DNA of 64,000 bases, from positions 1 through 64,000 of the forward strand of contig JBNJGB010000024.1 of the NCBI GenBank assembly GCA_051747385.1, written 5' to 3'. Position 1 is the first letter of the stretch. Every line of letters starts with the position of its first letter. Of this stretch, positions 22,703 to 31,642 are shown in pieces. The DNA comes from JBNJGB01 sp051747385 (GTDB taxonomy: Bacteria; Myxococcota_A; UBA9042; PHBI01; JACKFB01). The translations under genes and the position numbers were made by a program. Below the pieces are notes generated by a model that was not told the origin of the DNA, did no database searches, and saw only the letters and a program-made list of their open reading frames with translations.

Positions 22703-23110
22703 CTACTTCGCACTCTCCTTGGCGGCGTCGTCGGGGTGGACGAAGTCGTCCGGCGCCGGCGCCGCCTCCAGCTGAGTGGGGTCGTCGAGCACGCGGTCGA
22801 CGGCCCGGTCCACGGGCATGTGATAGAGCTTCTGCTCCTCGTCCGCCACGCCCCACGTCTCGAGCGCCTTCCGATCCTGCTCGCGCACGTTCTCGAGCCG
22901 CGCCGAGGCTTGCGCACCCGCGGCCTGCTCGTGTTGGAAGGCCTGGATGCTGTAGAACTCGCGGACGCCGATGCCGGATCCGACGAGGATCACCAACAGG
23001 CCCAGGATCAGCCCGAAGAGCTGACCCTTGGGCAGGACGTCCACCTCGTGGCCGCCCTCCGTGAAGGAGGCGACGGGGCGTGGCTGCTGTTCCGACTGCT
23101 GTTCGCTCAC
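22703..23110 (-). CDS. Small single-helix membrane protein of the complex III / oxidase operon
   Basis: The product is 135 residues: a polar N-terminus, one membrane helix (about 30-52, GQLFGLILGLLVILVGSGIG) and a charged C-terminal domain with KLYHMPVDRAVDRVL. I do not recognise a family. Its place between actF and a SCO gene, with 21 and 2 bp spacers, suggests an accessory subunit of complex III or an oxidase assembly factor; this is inference. Confidence 0.75.
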   Translation of the reverse strand: MSEQQSEQQPRPVASFTEGGHEVDVLPKGQLFGLILGLLVILVGSGIGVREFYSIQAFQHEQAAGAQASARLENVREQDRKALETWGVADEEQKLYHMPVDRAVDRVLDDPTQLEAAPAPDDFVHPDDAAKESAK

Positions 23111-23131
23111 GGTTCGCTCCGTCTGGACCGT

Positions 23132-24346
23132 CTAGAAGTTCTCGAACGCGAGGCTCTCTGCAAGGCGCGGGTCACCCACGGGCACCAGCGCCTTCGCCCG
23201 GAGGCGCCACGCGAAGACCGCCACGACGAGCCCTCCGATGCCCAGGAACGTCGTGATGTCGAGGAGGTGGAAGGAGGCGCCGTGCTCGCCGTGGTGGTGG
23301 GTCATCACGGGCTGCACGAGCCAGTACATGTCCACCCAGTGCATGAGGAGCATCCAGATCGCGCCGGCGGCCAGCGTCTTGCGCTTGCGCTTGATGTGCC
23401 GGGACATCAGGAAGAAGAAGGGCACCACGAAGTGGCCGAGGGCCACCAGGGCGGTGACGAACAGCCAGGAGCCCTCCTTCCGGTAGATGAACCAGTTCGT
23501 CTCCTCGGGGATGTTCGCGTACCAGATGAGGAAGTACTGGCTGAACGCGATGTAGGCCCAGAAGACGTTGAACGCGAACAGGAACTTGCCCAGGTCGTGG
23601 TAGTGCTCCGTCGTGATGACCTCGCGGAGGAGGCCTGCGCGCTGGAGCATCAGGGACACGAGGATGAGCGCCGAGAAGATGGCGACCGTGCTCCCGGCGA
23701 AGTAGTAGACCCCGAAGATGGTCGAGAACCAGTGCGGGTCCAGGGACATCAGCCAGTCCACCGCCGCGAAGGTCGTGCTCAGCGCGAACAGCAGGATGCC
23801 CAGGGGTGCCATCCACCGCTGGCGGTGGGTCAGCTTGGGATCCCGGTCCGAGTCCTGACGGGTGCTGCTCTTGTAGAAGAACAGCGACAGGGCGATCCAG
23901 ATGGCGAAGTACCCGGCGGCTCGCACCAGGAAGAACTCCGTGTTGAGGTACGGGGTCTTCGCCTGGATCATGGCGTCGTCGCCCGGGTGCATCCAGTGGA
24001 ACAGGTGCTCCATGCCAAGCAGCACGGGGATGAACAGCACCGCGAACAGCGGCAGGGTCACCATGAAGTTCTCGGACAGCCGGCGGATGACCGTCGACCA
24101 GCCCGCCCGGGTCGCGTGGTGGACCAGGGTGAACCAGAGCCCTCCCAGCGCGATGCTCAGCCAGAACATGAAGTTGGTGAGGTACGACCAGTAGAAGTGG
24201 TCGCCCATCATGGCGACGGAGGCGCCGAGGCCCACGACGCCGACGGCGGCGGCGATGACCGGCAGCCTGGCGAGGCGGTGCCCCTCGGGGATCGTCGCCT
24301 CCTCCGCCGTGACCTCGGTCGGAACGTGCTCGTGGTGCGTAGTCAC
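23132..24346 (-). CDS. actF: Alternative complex III subunit ActF
   Basis: The 404-residue integral membrane protein has about ten helices and belongs to the ActF branch related to NrfD/PsrC-type anchors. His- and Trp-rich segments include HWMHPGDD and MHWVDMYWLV. In known alternative complexes III, ActC and ActF form the membrane part around the quinol site. The GTG start at 24346 overlaps the TGA of actE (GTGA); the polar leader VTTHHEHVPTE supports it. Confidence 0.88.
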   Translation of the reverse strand: MTTHHEHVPTEVTAEEATIPEGHRLARLPVIAAAVGVVGLGASVAMMGDHFYWSYLTNFMFWLSIALGGLWFTLVHHATRAGWSTVIRRLSENFMVTLPLFAVLFIPVLLGMEHLFHWMHPGDDAMIQAKTPYLNTEFFLVRAAGYFAIWIALSLFFYKSSTRQDSDRDPKLTHRQRWMAPLGILLFALSTTFAAVDWLMSLDPHWFSTIFGVYYFAGSTVAIFSALILVSLMLQRAGLLREVITTEHYHDLGKFLFAFNVFWAYIAFSQYFLIWYANIPEETNWFIYRKEGSWLFVTALVALGHFVVPFFFLMSRHIKRKRKTLAAGAIWMLLMHWVDMYWLVQPVMTHHHGEHGASFHLLDITTFLGIGGLVVAVFAWRLRAKALVPVGDPRLAESLAFENF

Positions 24347-25023
24347 TGTCCGGCCCCCTCCGTGTTCTTCCGCTGGTCCGCGGGCACCTGCGCCTCCGGG
24401 ACCGCGTGGCTGACCTGCAGGGCCCGGACCCAGACCGCGATGGCCCAGCGATCCTCCACGGGGATCTGGGCCGCGTAGGGCTCCATCGTCCGGACGCCGT
24501 GGGTGATGACGTCGAAGAAGTACCCGAGCGGCATCGCCCGGAGCTCGTCCGAGTGGTACGAGGTCGGCTCCACCTGCAGACCGCGCTCGGCCACGATGCC
24601 GTCGCCATCTCCGCTCTCGGAGTGGCAGGGGGCGCAGAAGACGTTGTACCGCTCCCGCCCGCGCTCCACGAGGGCCTCGTCCAGCTCGATCTGGTCGGGC
24701 AGGTCGTCCACCAGGCGTCCGTGGGGCAGGCCCTCCTCGGCCTCGCCGTCGCGCCCACGGTAGAGGTGGTCGTCGGCGGCGAGGTGCTCGTCGTCCTCGG
24801 TGGGCTCGACGGACGCCCGCGCCACGGTCCCCTCCACGGGCGGTCGCATGCCGCGCTCGTCCGCGAAGAAGTTGTTGCGCTCCTGCGCCTCGACGTACTG
24901 CTGCCAGTCCATGTTGGGGTTGAGGTGGACCGGGGGCTCCGCGGACGTGGTCCCCCGGCACCCGAGCAGCGCCACCACCGCGAGCGAGGCGGCCAGACCG
25001 ACAGACTCGAATGCGCGTCTCAC
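24343..25023 (-). CDS. actE: Alternative complex III monoheme cytochrome c subunit ActE
   Basis: The product is 226 residues with a lipoprotein signal (AVVALLGC at about residues 15-22) and one heme c site, CAPCHSESGDGDG, with an axial Met in the following AMPLGYFFD or RTMEPYA segment. ActE is a periplasmic lipoprotein that passes electrons from the pentaheme ActA towards the oxidase. It lies directly after actD. Confidence 0.9.
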   Translation of the reverse strand: MRRAFESVGLAASLAVVALLGCRGTTSAEPPVHLNPNMDWQQYVEAQERNNFFADERGMRPPVEGTVARASVEPTEDDEHLAADDHLYRGRDGEAEEGLPHGRLVDDLPDQIELDEALVERGRERYNVFCAPCHSESGDGDGIVAERGLQVEPTSYHSDELRAMPLGYFFDVITHGVRTMEPYAAQIPVEDRWAIAVWVRALQVSHAVPEAQVPADQRKNTEGAGQ

Positions 25024-25560
25024 TCAGTCCTCCAGCAGCTCGACGTGGGTGGCTCCCAGCTTCTTGAGGAGCTTCTTGGTCTTCCGCTTGTCGTACATCG
25101 GATCTTTGGCCTCGATGGCGATGAAGAACTTGTCGTCCGTCACCGCGGCGAAGCGGTCCGAGTTGAACACCGGGTGGTAGTACGTCGGCAGCCTGTTGAT
25201 GCCGAACATCCCGAACACCGCGCCGAAGGCGCCGAACAGCACGCCCATCTCGAAGGTCACGGGGACGAAGGCCTGCCACGAGAAGTACGGCTTGCCGGCC
25301 ACGATGACCGGGTACTCCGAGACGTTGATCCACGTCTGGAGGCCGAAGCCCAGCGCCGCGCCGAGCATGGCCATGCCGAAGACGATCCAGGGCAGCTTGG
25401 AGCGCGTGAGCCCCATGGCCTTGTCCAGGCCGTGGACCGGGAAGGGCGTGTAGGCGTCCCAGCGGCGGAAGCCCTCGTCACGGACCGCCTCGCACGCGTG
25501 ATAGATGTCCCGGGCCGAGTCGAACTCAGCCAGCAGGCCGAACGTCTTCCGCTCAGGCAT
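25024..25560 (-). CDS. actD: Alternative complex III subunit ActD (DUF3341)
   Basis: The 178-residue product has a soluble N-terminal half (FGLLAEFDSARDIYHACEAV, YTPFPVHGLDKAMGL) followed by two membrane helices and a C-terminal soluble segment ending in KLGATHVELLED. This matches the DUF3341/ActD family of alternative complex III. The start overlaps the end of actC by 8 bp. Confidence 0.9.
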   Translation of the reverse strand: MPERKTFGLLAEFDSARDIYHACEAVRDEGFRRWDAYTPFPVHGLDKAMGLTRSKLPWIVFGMAMLGAALGFGLQTWINVSEYPVIVAGKPYFSWQAFVPVTFEMGVLFGAFGAVFGMFGINRLPTYYHPVFNSDRFAAVTDDKFFIAIEAKDPMYDKRKTKKLLKKLGATHVELLED

Positions 25561-26968
25561 GGGTCGGCTCCTCCGCGTGCTCGGCGGGCTCCTCCGGGTG
25601 ATGGTGCGGGTCCGCCTGGGGCAGGACTGCCTTGACCTCCGCGAGCGCCACCATGGGCACGTACCGGATGAACAGGCAGAACATGGTGAAGAACAGGCCG
25701 AAGCTGCCGATGTACGTCGTGATGTCGATGAGGGTGGGGGAGTAGTAGTCCCACGCCGACGGCAGGAAGTCGTGGTGCAGCGACGTCACCGTGATGACGA
25801 AGCGCTCGAACCACATGCCGATGTTGACGAAGATCGACAGGACGAACAGGGCGATGGGGCTGCGGCGGACCTTCTTGAACCACACGAACTGGGGCGAGAT
25901 GACGTTGCAGCTCACCATGATCCAGTAGGCCCAGGAGTAGTCGCCGAAGGCGCGGTTGACGAAGGCGAACGACTCGTAGGGGTTGCCGGAGTACCAGGCG
26001 ATGAAGAACTCCATCGCGTAGGCGTAGCCGACCAGCGAGCCGGTCAGGAGGATGATCTTCGCCATGTTCTCGAGGTGCTTGATGGTGATGAGGTGCTCGA
26101 GATCGAAGATCTTCCGGATGGGGATGAGCAGCGTCAGCACCATCGCGAAGCCGGAAAAGATGGCGCCCGCGACGAAGTAGGGGGGGAAGATGGTGGTGTG
26201 CCAGCCGGGGAGCTGGGCCACCGCGAAGTCGAAGGACACGATGGTGTGCACGGACAGCACGAGCGGCGTCGCGAGGCCGGCGAGGATGAGGTAGGCGATC
26301 TCGTAGTGCTGCCAGTGCCGGTTGGAGCCGCGCCAGCCCAGGGAGAAGATGCCGTAGGCGATCTTCCGGGCCCGCGTCCTGGCGCGGTCGCGCATCGTGG
26401 CGAGGTCGGGGATCAGGCCGACGTACCAGAACAGCAGCGAGACGGTGAAGTAGGTGGACACCGCGAAGACGTCCCAGAGCAGCGGGCTCCGGAACTGGGG
26501 CCACATGCCCATCTGGTTGGGGATGGGGAACATGTAGTAGGCGACCCAGATACGGCCGACGTGGATGCCGGGGAAGAGACCCGCGCACATGACGGCGAAG
26601 ATGGTCATCGCCTCTGCCGAGCGGTTGATCGACGTCCGCCACTTCTGCCGGAACAGAAAGAGGATGGCGGAGATGAGCGTCCCGGCGTGGCCGATGCCGA
26701 CCCACCAGACGAAGTTGACGATGGCCCAGCCCCAGCCGACGGGGTTGTTCAGGCCCCAGACGCCGATGCCCTCCCAGATGAGCCACGCCACGCTGGCGCC
26801 CAGGACGCCCAGCAGGGACAGGCTCGCCAGGAAGACGATCCACCACTTCCGCCAGTCGGTGCGCTCCATCGGGGAGGCCACCGCGTCGGTCAGGTCCTTG
26901 AAGTTGTCCTTCCCGAGGACGAGCGGCGTGCGTCCGGAGACCGGATCCAGGTCGTAGTTCACCGACAT
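25553..26968 (-). CDS. actC: Alternative complex III membrane subunit ActC (NrfD/PsrC-like)
   Basis: The 471-residue polytopic protein has about ten helices of the NrfD/PsrC family, with VNFVWWVGIGHAGTLISA and typical His/Asp-containing helices. With ActB it forms the quinol-oxidising module, and the family's Asp/His residues near the periplasmic face are thought to shape the quinol site. It starts 4 bp after actB ends and is followed by actD with an 8 bp overlap. Confidence 0.92.
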   Translation of the reverse strand: MSVNYDLDPVSGRTPLVLGKDNFKDLTDAVASPMERTDWRKWWIVFLASLSLLGVLGASVAWLIWEGIGVWGLNNPVGWGWAIVNFVWWVGIGHAGTLISAILFLFRQKWRTSINRSAEAMTIFAVMCAGLFPGIHVGRIWVAYYMFPIPNQMGMWPQFRSPLLWDVFAVSTYFTVSLLFWYVGLIPDLATMRDRARTRARKIAYGIFSLGWRGSNRHWQHYEIAYLILAGLATPLVLSVHTIVSFDFAVAQLPGWHTTIFPPYFVAGAIFSGFAMVLTLLIPIRKIFDLEHLITIKHLENMAKIILLTGSLVGYAYAMEFFIAWYSGNPYESFAFVNRAFGDYSWAYWIMVSCNVISPQFVWFKKVRRSPIALFVLSIFVNIGMWFERFVITVTSLHHDFLPSAWDYYSPTLIDITTYIGSFGLFFTMFCLFIRYVPMVALAEVKAVLPQADPHHHPEEPAEHAEEPTHA

Positions 26969-26972
26969 CTCG

Positions 26973-29969
26973 CTACACCAGTTCCGGGTTGGGGTTGCGG
27001 AGCTTCGCCAGGTACGAGGTCCGTGGCTTGACGTTCAACTCGCTCATCATCACGTAGTCGCGAGGCTGCTTCTTGGCGCGGGAGACGCGGCTGTCCGGGT
27101 CCGCCACGTCGCCGAAGACGATGGCGCCGGTCGGGCACGTCTGCTGGCAGGCGGTCTGGATGGCGCCGTCCTCCACCACGCCGTCGCCGTCGACCTTCGC
27201 GTCGATCTGCGCCTGGTTGATGCGCTGCACGCAGTACGTGCACTTCTCCATCACACCCCGGAACCGGACGGTGACGTCCGGGTTCTTCTGCATCTGGTGC
27301 AGCGGGTGGACGTCCTGGTTGAAGTTGAAGAAATTGAAGCGCCGGACCTTGAACGGGCAGTTGTTGGCGCAGTACCGCGTGCCGATGCACCGGTTGTAGG
27401 CCATGTCGTTGAGCCCGTCCGGGCTGTGGGTCGTCGCCGCCACCGGGCAGACGGTCTCGCAGGGCGCGTTCTCGCACTGCATGCAGGGGACCGGCTGGAC
27501 GACGGCGTCGGGCTGGTCCGGGTCGTCGCCCACGTAGTAGCGGTCGATGCGGATCCAGTGCATCTCGCGGCCCTCGAGCACCCGCTCCTTGCCCACGACC
27601 GGGATATTGTTCTCGGAGTTGCAGGCCACCGTGCAGGCGTTGCAGCCGATGCAGGCGTTGAGATCGATGCTCATGCCCCACTGCTGCTTGCCGGTGAGCG
27701 CAGGCTCCTCGAAGGGCGAGCGGATCATCTCCGGCTCGAGGATCTCCCCGTCCTCGACGAACTTCGGGTGCTCCCGGTACTCGGCGAGGGTGGCCTCCCG
27801 GGCCATGGGGCGCTTGTCGTACCCGAAGCCCGGCTCCAGCGTGTCGTGGTGCTGGGTGGTCGCGAGCGTGTAGGTGCCGGCAGCCTTCGTCACGCTGGCG
27901 CCACTCGCGAACCACTGCGCTCCGGTCGTGCGGAGCGTGTAGGTGTCGAAGCCGCAGTCGGCGGCGACGACGCCCAGGCTCTTCCGGCCGTAGCCGAGGG
28001 GGAGCACGACCGTGTCCTCGGCCACGCCCGGCGTGGGCCAGGCCGGGAGCTCGAGGCTGCGCCCGCCGTGGGAGACGGTGAGCATGTCCCCGGCGGTCAC
28101 GCCGAGCCTGCCCGCCGTCTTCGGGGCGATGAGGGCGGCGTTGTCCCAGGTGAGCTTGGTGATGGGGTCCGGGATCTCCTGGAGCCAGCCGTTGTTGGCG
28201 AAGCGGCCGTCGAAGATCGTGGGATCCAGGATGAAGTCGATCTCGAAGCCCTCGGCGTCGCCGGCGTCGCCAGGGACGGCGCCCGCCAGGCCCTGATAGG
28301 TCGGTGACGGGCCGGCCTCGCGGGCGGGCAGGTCGGCGACGCCGCGGTGGAGCCAGCGGCGCCAGTTCTCGTCCGACAGGGCCCCGTCGGTGGCGTCCTG
28401 CCAGAAGCCCTTCACCAGGTCGTGGCCCGTGAGCCACTTGCCCTCGACGATGCGCGCCGCGAGCTCGAGGATGCTCGACGTCTTGTGGAGCGGGGCGATG
28501 AGGGGCTGGACGATGGAGACGGTGCCGTCGGCGGCGCGGAGATCGCCCCACGACTCCAGGTAGTGGCTCGTCGGCAGGTGCCAGTGGGCGACCCGCGCCG
28601 TCTCGTCGCGGTGGGTGCCGGCGTGGAACACGGCCTCGGCACGGGAGAGCTTGTCCCCGAGCTCCAGGTCGGCCGGCGCCGTGTAGGCGGGGTTCGCGCC
28701 CAGGACGATCACCGTGTCGCAGTCGCCGGTGTCGAGCGCCTCGGCCAGCTCCGCCACGGAGTGGAGCTCCGGGAGGTCGTCCTCCGTGTACCAGTGGACG
28801 TGCTTCCCGTCGGCGCCGATCATGGTGTTGACCATGTGGCCGAGCGCGTGGACCCACGCGGGCTGACGCTCGCCGACGACCACCACGGAGCGGCCCCGGT
28901 TGTCCAGCAGGTCCTTCGCGATGGCCTTGACGTGCTCCGTGCCGCGAGGGTGGGCGTCGAAGGTCGCGTCGCCGAGCTTGCCCGCGGCGCCCGGAGCGTT
29001 CATCCCGTGGCCGTCCAGCAGCTCGGAGGCCAGGGCTTGGAGGAAGTCGCCCACCCGCGTTCCCTTCACGGCGAGGCGGTGGTCCGCCATGGCGGCCGTG
29101 ACCGAGAACATCGGCCCGACCGCGTACAGGCGGTTCATCTCGTCCTTCGGGCCCTCGACCCGGCGGCCGTCGGAGAAATGCCGGGCCGCGGCGACCGCGT
29201 CCCCCTCGGTGTGGAGGAAGTCGCTGTCCAGGGAGACGACGACCTTCGCGCCCTCCAGGTCGTAGCGCGCGGCGGCCCTGTCACCGGCGGCGAGGGCGGC
29301 GCCGGCGCGCGCGTTGGCGGGCCAGGCCGGGTCCGAGACGACGATGCGGACCTGCGGGAAGGCCTCCTTGAAGGAGGAGAGCAGGCCCCGGAAGGTCGGC
29401 GAGACCACCGACTCCACCACGAGGGCCATGGAGGCGCAGTCGTTGTCGCGGGCGGCGGCCAGAGTCTCGTCGAACGCGGCCCAGGCCTTCTTCCAGGTGG
29501 TCTGCTGCTCGCCGTGGTACGGCTTCGTCGACCGCTCGGGGTCGTACAGCCCCAGGATCGACGCCTGCGCGTACGTGCTCGCGGCGCCGAGGGAGCCCGG
29601 ATGCTCAGGGTTGCCCTCGATCTTGGTGGGCCGGCCGTCCTGGCTCTCGACCACCAGGGCCTGCACCGCGGCGCCGAGCTGGAAGGCCGTCGCGTAGAAG
29701 TTCGGGCGACCGGGGATGCGGTCCTCCGGACGCCTCGCGAACGGCATGATGTGCTCGGCCGGCTTCCGCACGCACCCTGCGATGCCGGTCCCCGCGAGGG
29801 CGGCGCTCGCGCCCATCAGCCCCATGAACTTGCGGCGGCTGACCCCGTCCACCTCCAGCTCGGCGGCGTCGGGCGTAAACTCCGGGGCGGGCGGCGCCGA
29901 GGGGCCGGGCGGCGAGGCCAGCTCCTCCAGGCTACGCCACTGTCGCCTGGTCTTCTTGGTGTCGCTCAT
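26973..29969 (-). CDS. actB: Alternative complex III iron-sulfur/molybdopterin-like fusion subunit ActB
   Basis: The 998-residue product has a Tat-like signal (SRRKFMGLMGASAAL, about residues 45-59). The N-terminal two-thirds is related to molybdopterin oxidoreductases, although ActB is known to lack the cofactor. The C-terminal third is a ferredoxin-like domain with Cys clusters CIGCNACTVAC, CMQCENAPCETVCP, YCANNCP, CTYC and CQQTCPTG, giving the expected three 4Fe-4S and one 3Fe-4S centres. It is the central electron relay. ATG 29969 overlaps the TGA of actA; a GTG 9 bases upstream is less likely. Confidence 0.93.
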   Translation of the reverse strand: MSDTKKTRRQWRSLEELASPPGPSAPPAPEFTPDAAELEVDGVSRRKFMGLMGASAALAGTGIAGCVRKPAEHIMPFARRPEDRIPGRPNFYATAFQLGAAVQALVVESQDGRPTKIEGNPEHPGSLGAASTYAQASILGLYDPERSTKPYHGEQQTTWKKAWAAFDETLAAARDNDCASMALVVESVVSPTFRGLLSSFKEAFPQVRIVVSDPAWPANARAGAALAAGDRAAARYDLEGAKVVVSLDSDFLHTEGDAVAAARHFSDGRRVEGPKDEMNRLYAVGPMFSVTAAMADHRLAVKGTRVGDFLQALASELLDGHGMNAPGAAGKLGDATFDAHPRGTEHVKAIAKDLLDNRGRSVVVVGERQPAWVHALGHMVNTMIGADGKHVHWYTEDDLPELHSVAELAEALDTGDCDTVIVLGANPAYTAPADLELGDKLSRAEAVFHAGTHRDETARVAHWHLPTSHYLESWGDLRAADGTVSIVQPLIAPLHKTSSILELAARIVEGKWLTGHDLVKGFWQDATDGALSDENWRRWLHRGVADLPAREAGPSPTYQGLAGAVPGDAGDAEGFEIDFILDPTIFDGRFANNGWLQEIPDPITKLTWDNAALIAPKTAGRLGVTAGDMLTVSHGGRSLELPAWPTPGVAEDTVVLPLGYGRKSLGVVAADCGFDTYTLRTTGAQWFASGASVTKAAGTYTLATTQHHDTLEPGFGYDKRPMAREATLAEYREHPKFVEDGEILEPEMIRSPFEEPALTGKQQWGMSIDLNACIGCNACTVACNSENNIPVVGKERVLEGREMHWIRIDRYYVGDDPDQPDAVVQPVPCMQCENAPCETVCPVAATTHSPDGLNDMAYNRCIGTRYCANNCPFKVRRFNFFNFNQDVHPLHQMQKNPDVTVRFRGVMEKCTYCVQRINQAQIDAKVDGDGVVEDGAIQTACQQTCPTGAIVFGDVADPDSRVSRAKKQPRDYVMMSELNVKPRTSYLAKLRNPNPELV

Positions 29970-30613
29970 CGGTGGCACCCCGAGCAGTGTTCAGGAGGGT
30001 TCACCGCGCGGGTCCGGTTCGGGTCCTGCGCCGGGTCGTAGTCGGCGGTGGCCGGATCCCACTCCATGTCGGTGACCTGGTCCAACGGCCGGAGGTTGGG
30101 CTCCGGATCCCGGTGGCAGTCCAGGCACCAGCTCATGGACAGCGGCTTCTGGAGGGTCACGACCTTCATCTGGTCGATGCGTCCGTGACACGACGAGCAG
30201 CCGACGCCCGCGGCCACGTGGACGCTGTGGTCGAAGTAGGCGTAGTCCGGCACCTGGTGGACGCGCACCCATGGCACGGGCTCTCCCGTCTCCCAGGACT
30301 CGCGGACCGGGGCCAGCTTCGGGCTCTCCGCGCGCACCTGCGTGTGGCAGTTCATGCACGTGGCGGTCGGCGGGATGGCCGCCTTCGCCGCCACCTCGAC
30401 GGTGTTGTGGCAGTAGCGGCAGTCCATGCCCAGGTCGCCGGCGTGCAGCGCGTGGCTGAAGGGGACCGGCTGCTCCGGCCGATAGCCCACGTCGGTGTAC
30501 CAGGGCGAGAACCAGTACCACACCGCCCCGACCACGCCGACCAGGACCAGCGGCGCGCCGACGCCGATGGCGGCGGGAATCTTGTTCGTCCAGCGGGGAA
30601 AGATGGCCGCCAC
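29966..30613 (-). CDS. actA: Alternative complex III pentaheme cytochrome ActA
   Basis: The 215-residue product has an N-terminal membrane anchor (about 12-33) and exactly five CxxCH sites: CRYCH, CMNCH, CSSCH, CLDCH and CSGCH, the last at the C-terminus. It is the periplasmic multiheme subunit of alternative complex III. It starts with GTG at 30613, preceded by gaaggtgg; a 72-codon open frame ends 1 bp upstream. It is the first gene of the act set. Confidence 0.94.
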   Translation of the reverse strand: MAAIFPRWTNKIPAAIGVGAPLVLVGVVGAVWYWFSPWYTDVGYRPEQPVPFSHALHAGDLGMDCRYCHNTVEVAAKAAIPPTATCMNCHTQVRAESPKLAPVRESWETGEPVPWVRVHQVPDYAYFDHSVHVAAGVGCSSCHGRIDQMKVVTLQKPLSMSWCLDCHRDPEPNLRPLDQVTDMEWDPATADYDPAQDPNRTRAVNPPEHCSGCHR

Positions 30614-30958
30614 GTCAATCCACCTTCGTCAACGGTTCCGTGGTTCGCAGCGTGCCGCCTGAGGCGACTGCCGGGCACTCGGACCCGGCGCTGGGAGGGC
30701 CGGATTTCGACCCCCCGGGGCGATATCGGGCGCGGACGGTACCAGCACGGTCGCCGGTAGGCAATAGCTCGATCGGGCCCTGTGGGCGACCCCGTCGGGC
30801 GTGCTGCATGTCGTTGGAACTATTCGTGTTCATGTGCTCTTCGCGAGCCTCGTGTGAGCCGCCCCGGAGCACCCTGTGCCGGGTGGGGGAGTGCCACGGG
30901 GACATGGATCATTCGGAGGGGGCGGTGAGACTCCCATCCCCGCAGGGATCCCTGCCGG
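30614..30958. other. 345 bp region before actA
   Basis: The region separates the second SCO gene from actA and probably carries the act-cox promoter, but I could not identify convincing -35/-10 boxes. It contains a perfect 14 bp palindrome gcagggatccctgc (30942-30955) just after the SCO stop codon, an A+T-richer patch near 30815-30840, and the doubtful small ORF. Confidence 0.5.
30615..30833 (-). CDS. Possible small leader ORF before actA
   Basis: A 72-codon frame starts ATGAACACG (30833) and ends TGA one base before the actA GTG. The product is polar and low in complexity, with no domain or membrane segment. The tight junction would allow translational coupling, but actA has its own good Shine-Dalgarno sequence, so this may be chance. 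Confidence 0.25.
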   Translation of the reverse strand: MNTNSSNDMQHARRGRPQGPIELLPTGDRAGTVRARYRPGGSKSGPPSAGSECPAVASGGTLRTTEPLTKVD

Positions 30959-31642
30959 TCACAGGCGTCCCTCCTCGCCGGCCTCGCGCAGGACGTGCTG
31001 GGCGCGGTGGAACATCTCGTCGACGCCGTCGTCCGTGGACGAGTAGTAGCCGCGGATCCGGCCCAGGTCGTCCACGAGCACCAGCCTGGTGGTGTGGGCG
31101 ATGTCGTAGACGTTCGCGTCGATCGGCTTCTTCTCGCCCATGGCCGTCCCGAATCCGTCGACCACGAGCGCCCGGATGTCTTCCTCGGAGCCCGTGAGGA
31201 AGTGCCACCGGTCGAAGTCCACGTCGTACTTCTGCGCGTACTCCCGCAGGACCTCCGGGCGATCGGTCTCGGGGTCGACGGTGACGCTGACCTGCTCCAC
31301 CGGGACGCCCGCGCGCTCCACGCGCTCCGCCAGGTCGGCCATGGCGCCGGTGACCATGGGGCACGTGGTGGTGCAGGTCGTGAAGATGAAGCTGGCCACC
31401 CAGACGTCGCCCTCCAGCCCGTCGAGCCCGAAGGCGTCGCCGTCCTGGTCGACCAGCTCGAACTCCGGGACCTCTCCGAGCACCGGCGGCGGGTCCGGCA
31501 CCTGGCGGAACAGGGGGCGGGACAGGGTGATGGCCAGGATCCCGAAGACGGTGCCCCACAGCCACGGGTGCTTGCGCAGGGAGCGCTGGATGGGGCCTCC
31601 GCGGTACGCCATGTCGTCCTGCCGAGCGGGCGCGTCGCTCAT
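30959..31642 (-). CDS. SCO1/SenC-family copper chaperone (second)
   Basis: The 227-residue product has an N-terminal membrane anchor (about 27-44) and an SCO thioredoxin-like domain with TTCTTTCPM (CxxxC) and a downstream His in IAHTTRLVLVD. All copper-site residues are present. The gene follows the ABC permease gene with a 4-base ATGA overlap, linking copper delivery to that transporter. Two SCO genes around one oxidase may serve CuA loading and thiol reduction separately; that division is inference. Confidence 0.9.
   Translation of the reverse strand: MSDAPARQDDMAYRGGPIQRSLRKHPWLWGTVFGILAITLSRPLFRQVPDPPPVLGEVPEFELVDQDGDAFGLDGLEGDVWVASFIFTTCTTTCPMVTGAMADLAERVERAGVPVEQVSVTVDPETDRPEVLREYAQKYDVDFDRWHFLTGSEEDIRALVVDGFGTAMGEKKPIDANVYDIAHTTRLVLVDDLGRIRGYYSSTDDGVDEMFHRAQHVLREAGEEGRL

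Noticed and set aside
30615..30905. A 96-codon frame before actA as a firm gene
   Set aside because: Polar, no homology cues. Only the shorter 72-codon version has a plausible ATG, and that is listed with low confidence.
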